From contig NZ_MOBJ01000034.1 in the NCBI RefSeq assembly GCF_003732225.1, positions 434,001 to 498,000 on the forward strand: 64,000 nucleotides of DNA, given 5' to 3'. Made by a program: the position numbers and the translations under genes. The notes below the pieces were generated by a model, which was not told the origin of the DNA, searched no databases, and saw only the letters and a list, made by a program, of their open reading frames with translations. Below, piece after piece: positions 32,382-40,472 of the stretch. This DNA is from Pseudomonas brassicacearum (GTDB lineage Bacteria > Pseudomonadota > Gammaproteobacteria > Pseudomonadales > Pseudomonadaceae). Numbering within the stretch: position 1 is the first letter of the stretch; each line of letters starts with the position of its first letter.

Positions 32382-33686
32382 TTAGTTCAGGTGCTCGACG
32401 CGGATCCGTACGACCGGACCGACCACGCCAGCCAACGCTTCGAGGGCGGCGATCGCGTCGTTCATGTGCTGTTCCAGCACACGGTGAGTCAGCAGGATCA
32501 TCGGCACCAGACCGTCATGCTCTTCGACTTCTTTCTGCATGATCGATTCGATGTTGATGCCGCGCTCCGACAGGATGCTCGCCACCTGAGCCAGCACGCC
32601 CGGATGGTCCTTGGCCTGAATGCGCAGGTAGTAAGCGCTTTCGCAGGCTTCGATCGGCAGGATCGGGTGGGCCGACAGCGAATCCGGCTGGAAGGCCAGG
32701 TGCGGTACACGGTTTTCCGGGTCGCAGGTCATGGCGCGAACCACATCCACCAGGTCCGCGATCACCGACGAAGCCGTAGGTTCCATGCCAGCGCCAGCGC
32801 CGTAGAACAGCGTCGAACCGGCGGCGTCGCCGTTGACCATCACCGCGTTCATCACGCCGTTGACGTTGGCGATCAGACGATCGGCCGGGATCAGGGTCGG
32901 GTGTACGCGCAGTTCGATGCCGCTGGCGGTGCTGCGTGCCACGCCCAGGTGCTTGATGCGATAGCCCAGGGCTTCGGCGTAGTTCACGTCAGCGGTGGTC
33001 AGCTTGGTGATGCCTTCGGTGTAGGCCTTGTCGAATTGCAGCGGGATACCGAAAGCGATCGATGCCAGGATCGTCAGCTTGTGCGCTGCGTCGATACCTT
33101 CGACGTCGAAGGTCGGATCGGCTTCGGCGTAACCCAGGGCTTGCGCCTCGGCGAGTACGTCTTCGAAGGTGCGGCCCTTCTCACGCATTTCGGTGAGGAT
33201 GAAGTTGCCGGTGCCGTTGATGATGCCGGCGACCCAGTTGATGCGGTTGGCCGACAGGCCTTCACGAATCGCCTTGATCACCGGAATACCACCGGCCACC
33301 GCGGCTTCGAAAGCGACGATAACGCCCTTCTCGCGGGCCTTGGCGAAGATTTCGTTGCCGTGAACGGCGATCAGCGCCTTGTTCGCGGTTACTACGTGTT
33401 TTCCGTTCTCGATCGCTTTGAGTACCAGCTCACGGGCAACGGTGTAGCCGCCCATCAACTCTATGACGATGTCGATCTCAGGGTTCGTGGCCACTTCGAA
33501 GACATCGTTGGTAATCGCAATACCGGTCGTCTGGAACTGAGGCTTTGGCGTGCGCATGGCAATTTGTGCCACTTCGATTCCACGCCCGGCACGACGAGCA
33601 ATTTCCTCGGCGTTGCGCTGAAGTACGTTGAAGGTACCGCCACCGACGGTCCCTAACCCACAGATGCCTACTTTGACCGGTTTCAC
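32382..33686 (-). CDS. hom: Homoserine dehydrogenase
   Basis: NAD(P)-dependent reduction of aspartate semialdehyde to homoserine, branch point for threonine and methionine. 434 residues: Rossmann domain VKVGICGLGTVGGGTFNVL, catalytic region (GIINGTGNFILTEM; EADPTFDVEGIDAAHKL), and a C-terminal ACT domain for feedback by threonine (AYYLRIQAKDHPGVLAQVAS). I choose the GTG at 33684-33686: GGGGAG is 6 bases upstream and the Rossmann strand starts at residue 4. A GC hairpin with TTT lies just before the ribosome site (33704-33726), which could influence expression. Confidence 0.95.
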   Translation of the reverse strand: MKPVKVGICGLGTVGGGTFNVLQRNAEEIARRAGRGIEVAQIAMRTPKPQFQTTGIAITNDVFEVATNPEIDIVIELMGGYTVARELVLKAIENGKHVVTANKALIAVHGNEIFAKAREKGVIVAFEAAVAGGIPVIKAIREGLSANRINWVAGIINGTGNFILTEMREKGRTFEDVLAEAQALGYAEADPTFDVEGIDAAHKLTILASIAFGIPLQFDKAYTEGITKLTTADVNYAEALGYRIKHLGVARSTASGIELRVHPTLIPADRLIANVNGVMNAVMVNGDAAGSTLFYGAGAGMEPTASSVIADLVDVVRAMTCDPENRVPHLAFQPDSLSAHPILPIEACESAYYLRIQAKDHPGVLAQVASILSERGINIESIMQKEVEEHDGLVPMILLTHRVLEQHMNDAIAALEALAGVVGPVVRIRVEHLN

Positions 33687-33703
33687 TGTGAACTCCCCAT
33701 AAA

Positions 33704-33726
33704 ACGGCCGACTCAAGGTCGGCCGT
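33704..33726 (-). terminator. Terminator-like hairpin directly upstream of hom
   Basis: On the minus strand ACGGCCGAC-CTTGA-GTCGGCCGT-TTT, ending about 11 bases before the hom ribosome site. The 9-bp perfect stem plus short T run suggests an attenuator or a second terminator for dsbC. Confidence 0.6.
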
Positions 33727-33729
33727 GGA

Positions 33730-33752
33730 AAACAGCCGCACGCTGTGCGGCT
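33730..33752 (-). terminator. Terminator after dsbC
   Basis: On the minus strand AGCCGCAC-AGC-GTGCGGCT followed by GTTTT, 70 bases after the dsbC stop. Confidence 0.75.
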
Positions 33753-33822
33753 TTCTATTAATGGAACGCCGACTGCTGTCGCCGCTCCATGATCGTCAAA
33801 GGCTTACCGTGACGACGCAGGA

Positions 33823-34554
33823 TTATTTCGCACCCAGTGCCAGTTTGGCGACTTGTGGTGCTGGCTGGTAGCCCGGAATCACTTGGCCATCGGCCAAAAC
33901 GATGGCCGGTGTACCGTTCACGCCGATCGACTGACCCAGGGCGAACTGCTTGGAAACCGGGTTGGCGCACTTGGCAGCCTTGATTTCCTTGCCATCGACC
34001 ATTTTGTCCATCGCGGCTTTTTTGTCAGTGGAACACCAGACGGCTTGCAGTTGCTCGTCACCCGGCGAACCGAGGCCCTGGCGCGGGAAAGCAACATAAC
34101 GCACTTCGATACCCATTTTGTTCAATGCAGGCACTTCGGCGTGCAATTTGTGGCAGTACGGGCAGGTGGTGTCGGTGAACACGGTGATGTGGGTCTTGGT
34201 TTCGCCAATCGCCGGGTAAACCACGGTTTCAGCGACCGGAATACCGTTGATCAACTTGGAGATGCCCAGACGCTCGGCCTTCTCGGTCAGGTTGACCGGT
34301 TTGCCGTCCTTGAGCTGGAACAGGTAGCCCTGAACGATGTACTGGCCGTCGGCGCTGGCGTACAGCACGCGGCTGCCCTTGAGTTTGACTTCGTAGAGAC
34401 CGGCCAGCGGGCTGGCACTGATGGACTCGATCGGAGTGTCGAGCTGGAGGGTTTCCAGGCTTTTACGAATGGCTTTATCAGCCGCATCATCGGCGACGGC
34501 AAAGGTGCTGACCAACGCAATGGCTGCGGCGGCGAAAATCTGGGTCAGACGCAT
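33823..34554 (-). CDS. dsbC: Periplasmic disulfide isomerase DsbC
   Basis: Periplasmic protein-disulfide isomerase that corrects wrong disulfides; kept reduced by DsbD. The 243-residue protein has a signal peptide (MRLTQIFAAAAIALVSTFAVA), an N-terminal dimerisation domain (IRKSLETLQLDTPIESISAS) and a thioredoxin domain with active site Cys131-Pro-Tyr-Cys134 in FTDTTCPYCHKLHAE and the cis-proline loop VNGTPAIVLADG. The ATG at 34554 has AGGAG before it; the open frame upstream is spurious. It stands between xerD and hom, the usual Pseudomonas order. Confidence 0.95.
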   Translation of the reverse strand: MRLTQIFAAAAIALVSTFAVADDAADKAIRKSLETLQLDTPIESISASPLAGLYEVKLKGSRVLYASADGQYIVQGYLFQLKDGKPVNLTEKAERLGISKLINGIPVAETVVYPAIGETKTHITVFTDTTCPYCHKLHAEVPALNKMGIEVRYVAFPRQGLGSPGDEQLQAVWCSTDKKAAMDKMVDGKEIKAAKCANPVSKQFALGQSIGVNGTPAIVLADGQVIPGYQPAPQVAKLALGAK

Positions 34555-34711
34555 GAGAACTCCTGAAGGCGGGCAAATGGATCGGCTAGAACGCCCGTAA
34601 TGAAACACCGGGTCATAACCGCCCATCGTGCAAACCCCCAAAGCCTACCACATAAGGCCCGCGTGGCCGAATGGAGCTGACACAAGACATCATGGGAAAC
34701 ACAAGCCCTTT

Positions 34712-34798
34712 GTGGGAGCGAGCTTGCTCGCGATTGCGGTGGCACATCCAGCATTGATGTGACTGGCAGATAGCTATCGCGAGCAAGCTCGCTCCCAC
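34712..34798. repeat. Paired REP element 5
   Basis: GTGGGAGCGAGCTTGCTCGC core at 34712-34733 and inverted copy at 34777-34798 between xerD and dsbC. Confidence 0.9.
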
Positions 34799-34815
34799 AT
34801 AAAGCAAAACAGCAA

Positions 34816-35712
34816 TCAGCCCCTCGGATGGTGCTTGGCGTGCAGGTCTTGCAAACGGGCGCGCGCAACGTGGGTGTAGATCTGGGTGGTCGACAGGTCG
34901 CTATGACCGAGCAGCATCTGCACCACACGCAAATCGGCGCCGTGGTTGAGCAGATGGGTGGCGAAGGCGTGGCGCAAGGTGTGCGGTGACAGAGACTTGC
35001 CGATCCCGGCGACTTTGGCCTGGTGCTTGATGCGATGCCAGAAGGTCTGGCGGGTCATCTGCTCACCGCGCAAGCTCGGGAACAGCACATCGCTGGGCCG
35101 CCCGCCAAGCAATTCGCTGCGCGCATCGCGCATGTAACGCTCGACCCAGACGATCGCCTCCTCGCCCATCGGCACCAGTCGCTCCTTGCTGCCCTTGCCC
35201 ATGACTCGCAGCACGCCCTGACGCAGATTGATCTGCTCCAGCGTCAGGCTGATCAGCTCGGTGACCCGCAGGCCGCAGGCGTACAAAACTTCCAGCATGG
35301 CGCGATCACGCTGGCCGATTGCTTCGCTCAGATCCGGTGCAGCAAGCAAGGCTTCCACGTCCGCTTCCGACAGCGACTTGGGCAATGGCCTGCCGAGTTG
35401 CGGCATGTCGACACGCAATGTCGGGTCAACGGCAATCAGCTTTTCACGCAGCAAATAGCGATAGAACCCACGTACACCCGAAAGAAACCGTGCAGTAGAA
35501 CGAGGTTTATAGTTTTGTTCGAGGCGCCAGGCCAGGTGATCGAGGATCAACTCGCGCCCGGCGTTGACCAGTTCCAGCCCCTTCTCCTGCAACCAGCCGT
35601 TGAACAGGGCCAGGTCACTGCGATAGGCGTCACGGGTGTTATCCGACAGGCCTTTCTCCAGCCACAGGGCGTCGAGAAACTGGTCTATCAGTGGATGATC
35701 GATGGCGGGCAT
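34816..35712 (-). CDS. xerD: Site-specific tyrosine recombinase XerD
   Basis: With XerC, resolves chromosome dimers at dif under FtsK control. 298 residues. The N-terminal core-binding domain contains LIDQFLDALWLEKGLSDNTR. The catalytic domain shows Arg149 (ACGLRVTEL), Lys173 (MGKGSK), His244 and Arg247 (SPHTLRHAF), His270 (LLGHSDLSTTQ) and nucleophile Tyr279 (QIYTHV). All active-site residues are intact. Family length and conserved location next to dsbC support the housekeeping XerD rather than a mobile integrase. Confidence 0.96.
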   Translation of the reverse strand: MPAIDHPLIDQFLDALWLEKGLSDNTRDAYRSDLALFNGWLQEKGLELVNAGRELILDHLAWRLEQNYKPRSTARFLSGVRGFYRYLLREKLIAVDPTLRVDMPQLGRPLPKSLSEADVEALLAAPDLSEAIGQRDRAMLEVLYACGLRVTELISLTLEQINLRQGVLRVMGKGSKERLVPMGEEAIVWVERYMRDARSELLGGRPSDVLFPSLRGEQMTRQTFWHRIKHQAKVAGIGKSLSPHTLRHAFATHLLNHGADLRVVQMLLGHSDLSTTQIYTHVARARLQDLHAKHHPRG

Positions 35713-35822
35713 AAAGGCTCAAGCAAAACAGACAAAAACTGAAAGGTGGCGAACAGTCTTTCATAGCATGGCCGTTCGCGGAACCCTTGTACTTTCAGGG
35801 AACGGAATAAATGACGGGCAAC

Positions 35823-35850
35823 AAAAAAGCAGCCCGTAGGCTGCTTTTTT
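35823..35850. terminator. Strong terminator after rplS
   Basis: AAAAAAGCAGCC-CGTA-GGCTGCTTTTTT, a perfect 12-bp stem with T tracts on both strands, 19 bases after the rplS stop. Confidence 0.93.
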
Positions 35851-35868
35851 CTGCATCGGAAGCTGGAC

Positions 35869-36219
35869 TTAAGCCAGTTTTTCCTTGATGCGAGCTGCTT
35901 TACCCGACAGGTCACGCAGGTAGTACAGCTTGGCTTTACGTACGTCACCGCGACGCTTGACAGCCATGCTGTCGATTTGCGGGCTGTAGGTCTGGAAAGT
36001 ACGCTCTACGCCAACACCGTTGGAGATTTTACGAACAGTGAAAGCACTGTTCACACCACGGTTACGCTTGGCGATAACGACGCCTTCGAACGCTTGCAGA
36101 CGCGAACGGTCGCCTTCCTTCACTTTCACCTGAACGACAATGGTGTCGCCCGGGGCAAAGGTAGGGATCTCTTTGGTCATCTGCTCTGCTTCGAGTGCAA
36201 GGATGATTTTGTTAGTCAT
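35869..36219 (-). CDS. rplS: 50S ribosomal protein L19
   Basis: Large-subunit protein at the 30S-50S interface. The 116 residues have the usual L19 sequence ([57 protein letters not shown]). It is the last gene of the rpsP-rimM-trmD-rplS operon, 45 bases after trmD, and is followed by a strong terminator. Confidence 0.98.
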
Positions 36220-36264
36220 GCTGTGCTCCTAAGGTAAATCGTCGGATCTACCATCGATACGTTG

Positions 36265-37017
36265 TTAACTATCGTCCCGCTCGCGGATGTATTCCTCGAG
36301 CAGCTTCTTCTCTTCTCCAGAAAGCGAGCGGCTTTCCAGAAGATCGGCGCGTCGTTCAAAGGTCCTACCAAGGGACTGCTGTAAACGCCAACGCCGGATA
36401 TGCGCGTGATTGCCACTTAGCAACACGTCGGGAACACGCTGATCCGCATACACCTCAGGTCGGGTGTAGTGCGGGCAATCCAGCAGACCATCCGTAAAGG
36501 AATCTTCCTCGGCGGAGTCCGCATGCCCTAAAGCTCCAGGCAGCAGTCGTGTAACCGCATCGATCAGGACCATCGCCGGCAGCTCGCCGCCAGACAGTAC
36601 ATAGTCGCCAATCGACCACTCTTCATCGACATGAGCCTCAATAAAACGCTCGTCAATGCCTTCATAGCGGCCGGCAATCAGGATTAATGCTTCCTCATTC
36701 GCCAACTCGCGTACCGCCGACTGAGTCAGTTGGCGGCCTTGGGGCGACAGGTAAATTACCTTCGCCGCCTCCCCGGCTGCTGCCTTGGCCTGAACCAGAG
36801 CATCTTCCAGGGGCTTGATCTTCATCACCATGCCCGGGCCACCGCCAAATGGGCGATCGTCCACAGTGTGATGTCGATCCGTCGTGTAGTCTCGCGGATT
36901 CCAACAGGTCAGCTGCAACAGCCCCTGCTTCACCGCACGACTGGTGATGCCGTACTCGCTGATGGCGGAGAACATCTCGGGAAACAAACTGATCACTTCT
37001 ACGCGCAAGTTAGCCAC
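36265..37017 (-). CDS. trmD: tRNA (guanine-N1)-methyltransferase TrmD
   Basis: SAM-dependent enzyme making m1G37 in tRNAs, preventing +1 frameshifts. 250 residues with the SPOUT trefoil-knot motifs: LRVEVISLFPEMFSAISEYG at the start, DDRPFGGGPGMVMK, AGRYEGIDERF and IGDYVLSGGELPA. I start at the GTG 37015-37017, two bases after the rimM stop, because the conserved N-terminus begins there. The longer open frame to 37083 runs into rimM. The short distance suggests translational coupling with rimM. Confidence 0.96.
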   Translation of the reverse strand: MANLRVEVISLFPEMFSAISEYGITSRAVKQGLLQLTCWNPRDYTTDRHHTVDDRPFGGGPGMVMKIKPLEDALVQAKAAAGEAAKVIYLSPQGRQLTQSAVRELANEEALILIAGRYEGIDERFIEAHVDEEWSIGDYVLSGGELPAMVLIDAVTRLLPGALGHADSAEEDSFTDGLLDCPHYTRPEVYADQRVPDVLLSGNHAHIRRWRLQQSLGRTFERRADLLESRSLSGEEKKLLEEYIRERDDS

Positions 37018-37019
37018 GC

Positions 37020-37556
37020 TTAGAAGTCCGCATCCCATTCCACCTTCATCTCGCCTGCGGCAAGGTCGACGGCCAACACGCATTGCTCCGTATAGGGCAA
37101 CAAGCGTTCGCGATCATCCAGGCTGCCAGCGCAAGGCTTGACCACCATTACATCATTGGCGCCGGTTTCCAGAAGATGATCGATCTTCCCGAGCAATTGC
37201 CCGAGTTGGTCAATAACCTTCAGACCTTCCAGCTGGTACCAGTAGTACTCGCCGTCGGTCAATTCAGGGAACAGGTTGCGCGGCACGCAGATCTCATAAC
37301 CGGCCAGAAGACGAGCTTCTTCACGATCATCAAGACCTTTGAGCTTCGCGACCAGGAACTTGTCGTTCCCGCGTCCGCTGACCAGCTCAACCTGTTTAAC
37401 GCTGCCTTCGCGCTTGAGCGTCCAGGTTTTGTATTGCAACAGGTTTTCAGTCGGATCAGTAAAGGAGTAAACCTTCACTTCGCCGCGAACGCCATGAACA
37501 GAATAAATCTTGCCGATAACGATCAAATCATCAGCAATGGCTGGCGTCGCGTTCAT
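37020..37556 (-). CDS. rimM: 16S rRNA processing factor RimM
   Basis: Assembly factor that binds S19 and helps mature the 30S head. The 178-residue protein has an N-terminal RimM domain (DLIVIGKIYSVHGVRGEVKV) and a PRC-barrel C-terminal half (GEYYWYQLEGLKVIDQLG; LLPYTEQCVLAVDLAAGEM). It begins 5 bases after rpsP and ends 2 bases before trmD. Confidence 0.97.
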   Translation of the reverse strand: MNATPAIADDLIVIGKIYSVHGVRGEVKVYSFTDPTENLLQYKTWTLKREGSVKQVELVSGRGNDKFLVAKLKGLDDREEARLLAGYEICVPRNLFPELTDGEYYWYQLEGLKVIDQLGQLLGKIDHLLETGANDVMVVKPCAGSLDDRERLLPYTEQCVLAVDLAAGEMKVEWDADF

Positions 37557-37561
37557 ATTGC

Positions 37562-37813
37562 TCAGGCCGCAGCCTTAGATGCATCCTTCAACAACTGAGC
37601 AACACGCTCAGAAGGTTGTGCACCAACGCTCAGCCAGTAGGCTACGCGCTCTTGGTTCACGGACAGGCGGACTTCTTGACCACGAGCGATCGGGTTGAAG
37701 AAACCAACTTGTTCTTTGTGCGAACCGTCGCGTGGGTTGCGGCTGTCGGTCACGGTCAAGTGGTAGAACGGGCGCTTTTTGGAGCCGCCAAGGGCAAGAC
37801 GGATTGTTAGCAT
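37562..37813 (-). CDS. rpsP: 30S ribosomal protein S16
   Basis: First gene of the rpsP-rimM-trmD-rplS operon. 83 residues of typical S16 sequence (MLTIRLALGGSKKRPFYHLT; DSRNPRDGSHKEQVGFFNP). A consensus-like promoter stands about 70 bases upstream at 37886-37913. Confidence 0.98.
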   Translation of the reverse strand: MLTIRLALGGSKKRPFYHLTVTDSRNPRDGSHKEQVGFFNPIARGQEVRLSVNQERVAYWLSVGAQPSERVAQLLKDASKAAA

Positions 37814-37885
37814 GTGAACATAGTTCCTGTAGTCGGTGCTGCAAATCTAAATGCACAGCGGGCATAGGTGCCCGAAAGGCCGCAT

Positions 37886-37913
37886 ATTCTAAGGAATATC
37901 CGGACTTTTGCAA
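37886..37913 (-). promoter_or_regulatory. Likely sigma-70 promoter of the rpsP operon
   Basis: On the minus strand TTGCAA (37913-37908), a 16-base spacer and TAGAAT (37891-37886). Both hexamers differ from consensus by few bases and lie about 70 bases before the rpsP start. Confidence 0.6.
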
Positions 37914-37961
37914 ATGTCTTTTTCCGGCACCTGTCAGTGTGCCATCCAGATTTGCTATAGA

Positions 37962-37979
37962 GCCGTTGCGAACAACGGC
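37962..37979 (-). terminator. Hairpin with TTCG loop between ffh and rpsP
   Basis: On the minus strand GCCGTTG-TTCG-CAACGGC followed by TCTATAG. The 7-bp stem with an extra-stable UUCG loop is probably the end of the ffh transcript. A second stem CCCGC-ATTG-GCGGG lies just before it. Confidence 0.55.
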
Positions 37980-38062
37980 GAGTCAGCTCCCGCCAATGCG
38001 GGCTTGCTGTTGGTCCCACGTCCGTGTGGGGCCGCGCCGACATGACTGCCGACGCGAATCTT

Positions 38063-39439
38063 TTACATTTTCGGCATGCCGCCGCCGGGCAACATACCGC
38101 CCATGCCGCGCATCATTTTGGCCATTCCGCCTTTGGCGGAGAACTTCTTCATCATCTTCTGCATCTGCTTGTGCTGCTTGATCAAGCGACCGATGTCCTG
38201 CACCTGGGTGCCGGAACCCATGGCGATCCGACGTTTGCGCGAACCGCTGATCAGCTCAGGGTCGCGGCGCTCGGCCGGGGTCATGGAATTGATGATGGCT
38301 TCCATCTGCTTGAATTGCTTCTCTGCCGCGCCCTGGGCATTGCCCATTTGCGCCAGATTCACCCCACCGATGTTCGGCAGTTTGTCCATGAGCCCACCGA
38401 GGCCGCCCATGTTCTTCATCTGTTGCAGCTGATCACGGAAGTCTTCGAGGTCGAAGCCTTTGCCTTTCTTCAGCTTTTTCGCCAGCTTGTCGGCCTTGTC
38501 CTTGTCGAGGGTCGCTTCAGCCTGTTCGATCAGGCTGAGCACGTCGCCCATGCCAAGGATGCGCGAGGCGATCCGCTCAGGGTGGAACGGCTCGAGGGCT
38601 TCGGTTTTCTCGCCCATGCCGATGAACTTGATCGGCTTGCCAGTGATCGCACGCACCGACAGCGCGGCACCGCCACGGGCGTCACCGTCGACCTTGGTCA
38701 GGATTACACCAGTCAGCGGCAGCGCGTCGCCAAAGGCCTTGGCCGTGATGGCGGCGTCCTGACCGGTCATGGCGTCGACCACAAACAGCGTTTCGACCGG
38801 TTTGATCGCCGCGTGCAGGGCCTTGATCTCGCCCATCATCTCTTCGTCGATGTGCAGACGACCGGCGGTATCGACGATGACCACGTCGATGAATTTCAGT
38901 CTTGCTTCTTTAATGGCCGCTTCGGCGATGTCGACCGGCTTCTGGCTCAGGTCGGACGGGAAGAACGTCACGCCGATGTCGTTGGCCAGGGTTTCCAGCT
39001 GCTTGATCGCGGCCGGACGGTAAACGTCCGCCGATACCACCATGACCGACTTCTTCTTGCGCTCTTTAAGGAAGCGCGCCAGTTTGCCAGCGGTGGTGGT
39101 TTTACCGGCACCTTGCAAACCCGCCATCAAGATGACGGCCGGCGGCACGGCGCTCAGATTCAAATCTTCGTTGGCCGCGCCCATCAGGCTTTCGAGTTCG
39201 GCCTGGACGATCTTCACGAAGGCCTGGCCCGGCGTCAGGCTGCGCGACACCTCGGTGCCGACAGCGCGTTCCTTGACCGAATTGACGAAGTCTTTGACCA
39301 CCGGCAAGGCGACGTCGGCTTCGAGCAGCGCCATGCGCACTTCGCGCAGGGTATCTTTGATATTGTCCTCGGTCAGCTTGGCCTTGCCGGTGACATGGCG
39401 CAGCGTCTGCGAGAGACGGTCGGTTAAGTTTTCAAACAT
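38063..39439 (-). CDS. ffh: Signal recognition particle GTPase Ffh
   Basis: GTPase that, with 4.5S RNA, targets nascent inner-membrane proteins to FtsY. 458 residues: N domain (MFENLTDRLSQTLRHVTGKA), G domain with GLQGAGKTTTAGKLA, DTAGRLHID and TKVDGDARGG, and a methionine-rich M domain from about 300 (MLPGGGMPKM at the end). It lies upstream of the rpsP operon on the same strand and divergent from the CcsA-like gene. Confidence 0.98.
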   Translation of the reverse strand: MFENLTDRLSQTLRHVTGKAKLTEDNIKDTLREVRMALLEADVALPVVKDFVNSVKERAVGTEVSRSLTPGQAFVKIVQAELESLMGAANEDLNLSAVPPAVILMAGLQGAGKTTTAGKLARFLKERKKKSVMVVSADVYRPAAIKQLETLANDIGVTFFPSDLSQKPVDIAEAAIKEARLKFIDVVIVDTAGRLHIDEEMMGEIKALHAAIKPVETLFVVDAMTGQDAAITAKAFGDALPLTGVILTKVDGDARGGAALSVRAITGKPIKFIGMGEKTEALEPFHPERIASRILGMGDVLSLIEQAEATLDKDKADKLAKKLKKGKGFDLEDFRDQLQQMKNMGGLGGLMDKLPNIGGVNLAQMGNAQGAAEKQFKQMEAIINSMTPAERRDPELISGSRKRRIAMGSGTQVQDIGRLIKQHKQMQKMMKKFSAKGGMAKMMRGMGGMLPGGGMPKM

Positions 39440-39647
39440 GCGCGATCCTTTCAGGCCCTATGGAGACCGAGGTAATGGCGGCCCAGACCGTGAAAAACAT
39501 GTGCTCGGCGAGCCTGCGGCGTGGGCAGGTCGCGGATTATAGCGAAGACTGCGTCTGGCGCACACCCGCCGTCTGGTTGAGTGGTCTTTCGTGCGATGTC
39601 GGTTGTATGCCAAACTCAGCCTCTTTCGGGCTTGCCTAACAGGATTT

Positions 39648-40460
39648 ATGCTCCCCTTGTCACCCAGTTTGCTCAGCTCCCTCGCCGCCGCTTGCTTGTA
39701 CGCCGCTGCGACTCTCTATCAAGGCACTCGCCTGGCCCAAGGCGCCAAGGCGAACAAACGCCTGCTGGTCTCGCTCGGCATCCTTGCCGTGCTGGCCCAC
39801 AGCGCGAGCCTGTTCACCCACCTGATGACGCCGATTGGCCTGGGCCTGGACTTTTTCAGTGCCGCCAGCCTGATCGCCGCTGCCGTGATTGCGCTGACGC
39901 TGCTGGCCTGCTCACGGATCCCGGTGGAAAACCTGCTGGTGCTGTTATTCCCGCTGGGAATGGCCACGGTGCTGCTAGCGCAGTTCGCGCCGTCGGGCAC
40001 GGTGCAGGTGATCGACGAAGAGCCGGGGATTCTCGCGCACATCCTGTTGTCGATCCTCGCCTATGGCATGTTTACCATCGCGGTGTTCCAGGCCTTGCTG
40101 CTGTTGGTCCAGGACCACCAGCTCAAGCACAAGCACCCGTCCGGGCTGATCAAGAACTTCCCGCCGCTGCAAACCATGGAAAGCCTGCTGTTCGGCTTCC
40201 TCTGGGCCGGCTGGACCCTGCTGTCGCTGTCGCTGATCTCCGGCTGGCTGTTCGTCGAAAACCTGTTCGCCCAGCATCTGGCGCACAAAACCCTGCTGGC
40301 GTGCCTGGCCTGGATCGTCTTCAGTGTATTGCTGTGGGGGCGCAATCGTCTGGGCTGGCGCGGCCACAAAGCCATTCGCTGGACCCTCGCCGGTTTCTGC
40401 CTGCTGATGCTGGCCTATTTCGGCAGCAAGCTGGTCCGCGAATTCATCCTGCACATCTGA
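39648..40460 (+). CDS. CcsA/YpjD-like cytochrome c assembly family membrane protein
   Basis: Inner-membrane protein of 270 residues with about eight hydrophobic helices. It fits the cytochrome c assembly (CcsA/CcmC-type) family: the central HILLSILAYGMFTIAVFQAL and the later FLWAGWTLLSLSLISGW are characteristic, with histidines that could bind haem. The homologous gene next to ffh is common in gamma-proteobacteria (YpjD), where its precise role is unsettled. AACAGGA stands just before the ATG at 39648. The CNNM/CorC-like gene begins 12 bases after the stop, so they are probably co-transcribed. Confidence 0.85.
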   Translation: MLPLSPSLLSSLAAACLYAAATLYQGTRLAQGAKANKRLLVSLGILAVLAHSASLFTHLMTPIGLGLDFFSAASLIAAAVIALTLLACSRIPVENLLVLLFPLGMATVLLAQFAPSGTVQVIDEEPGILAHILLSILAYGMFTIAVFQALLLLVQDHQLKHKHPSGLIKNFPPLQTMESLLFGFLWAGWTLLSLSLISGWLFVENLFAQHLAHKTLLACLAWIVFSVLLWGRNRLGWRGHKAIRWTLAGFCLLMLAYFGSKLVREFILHI

Positions 40461-40472
40461 CGGGCATTCGTA

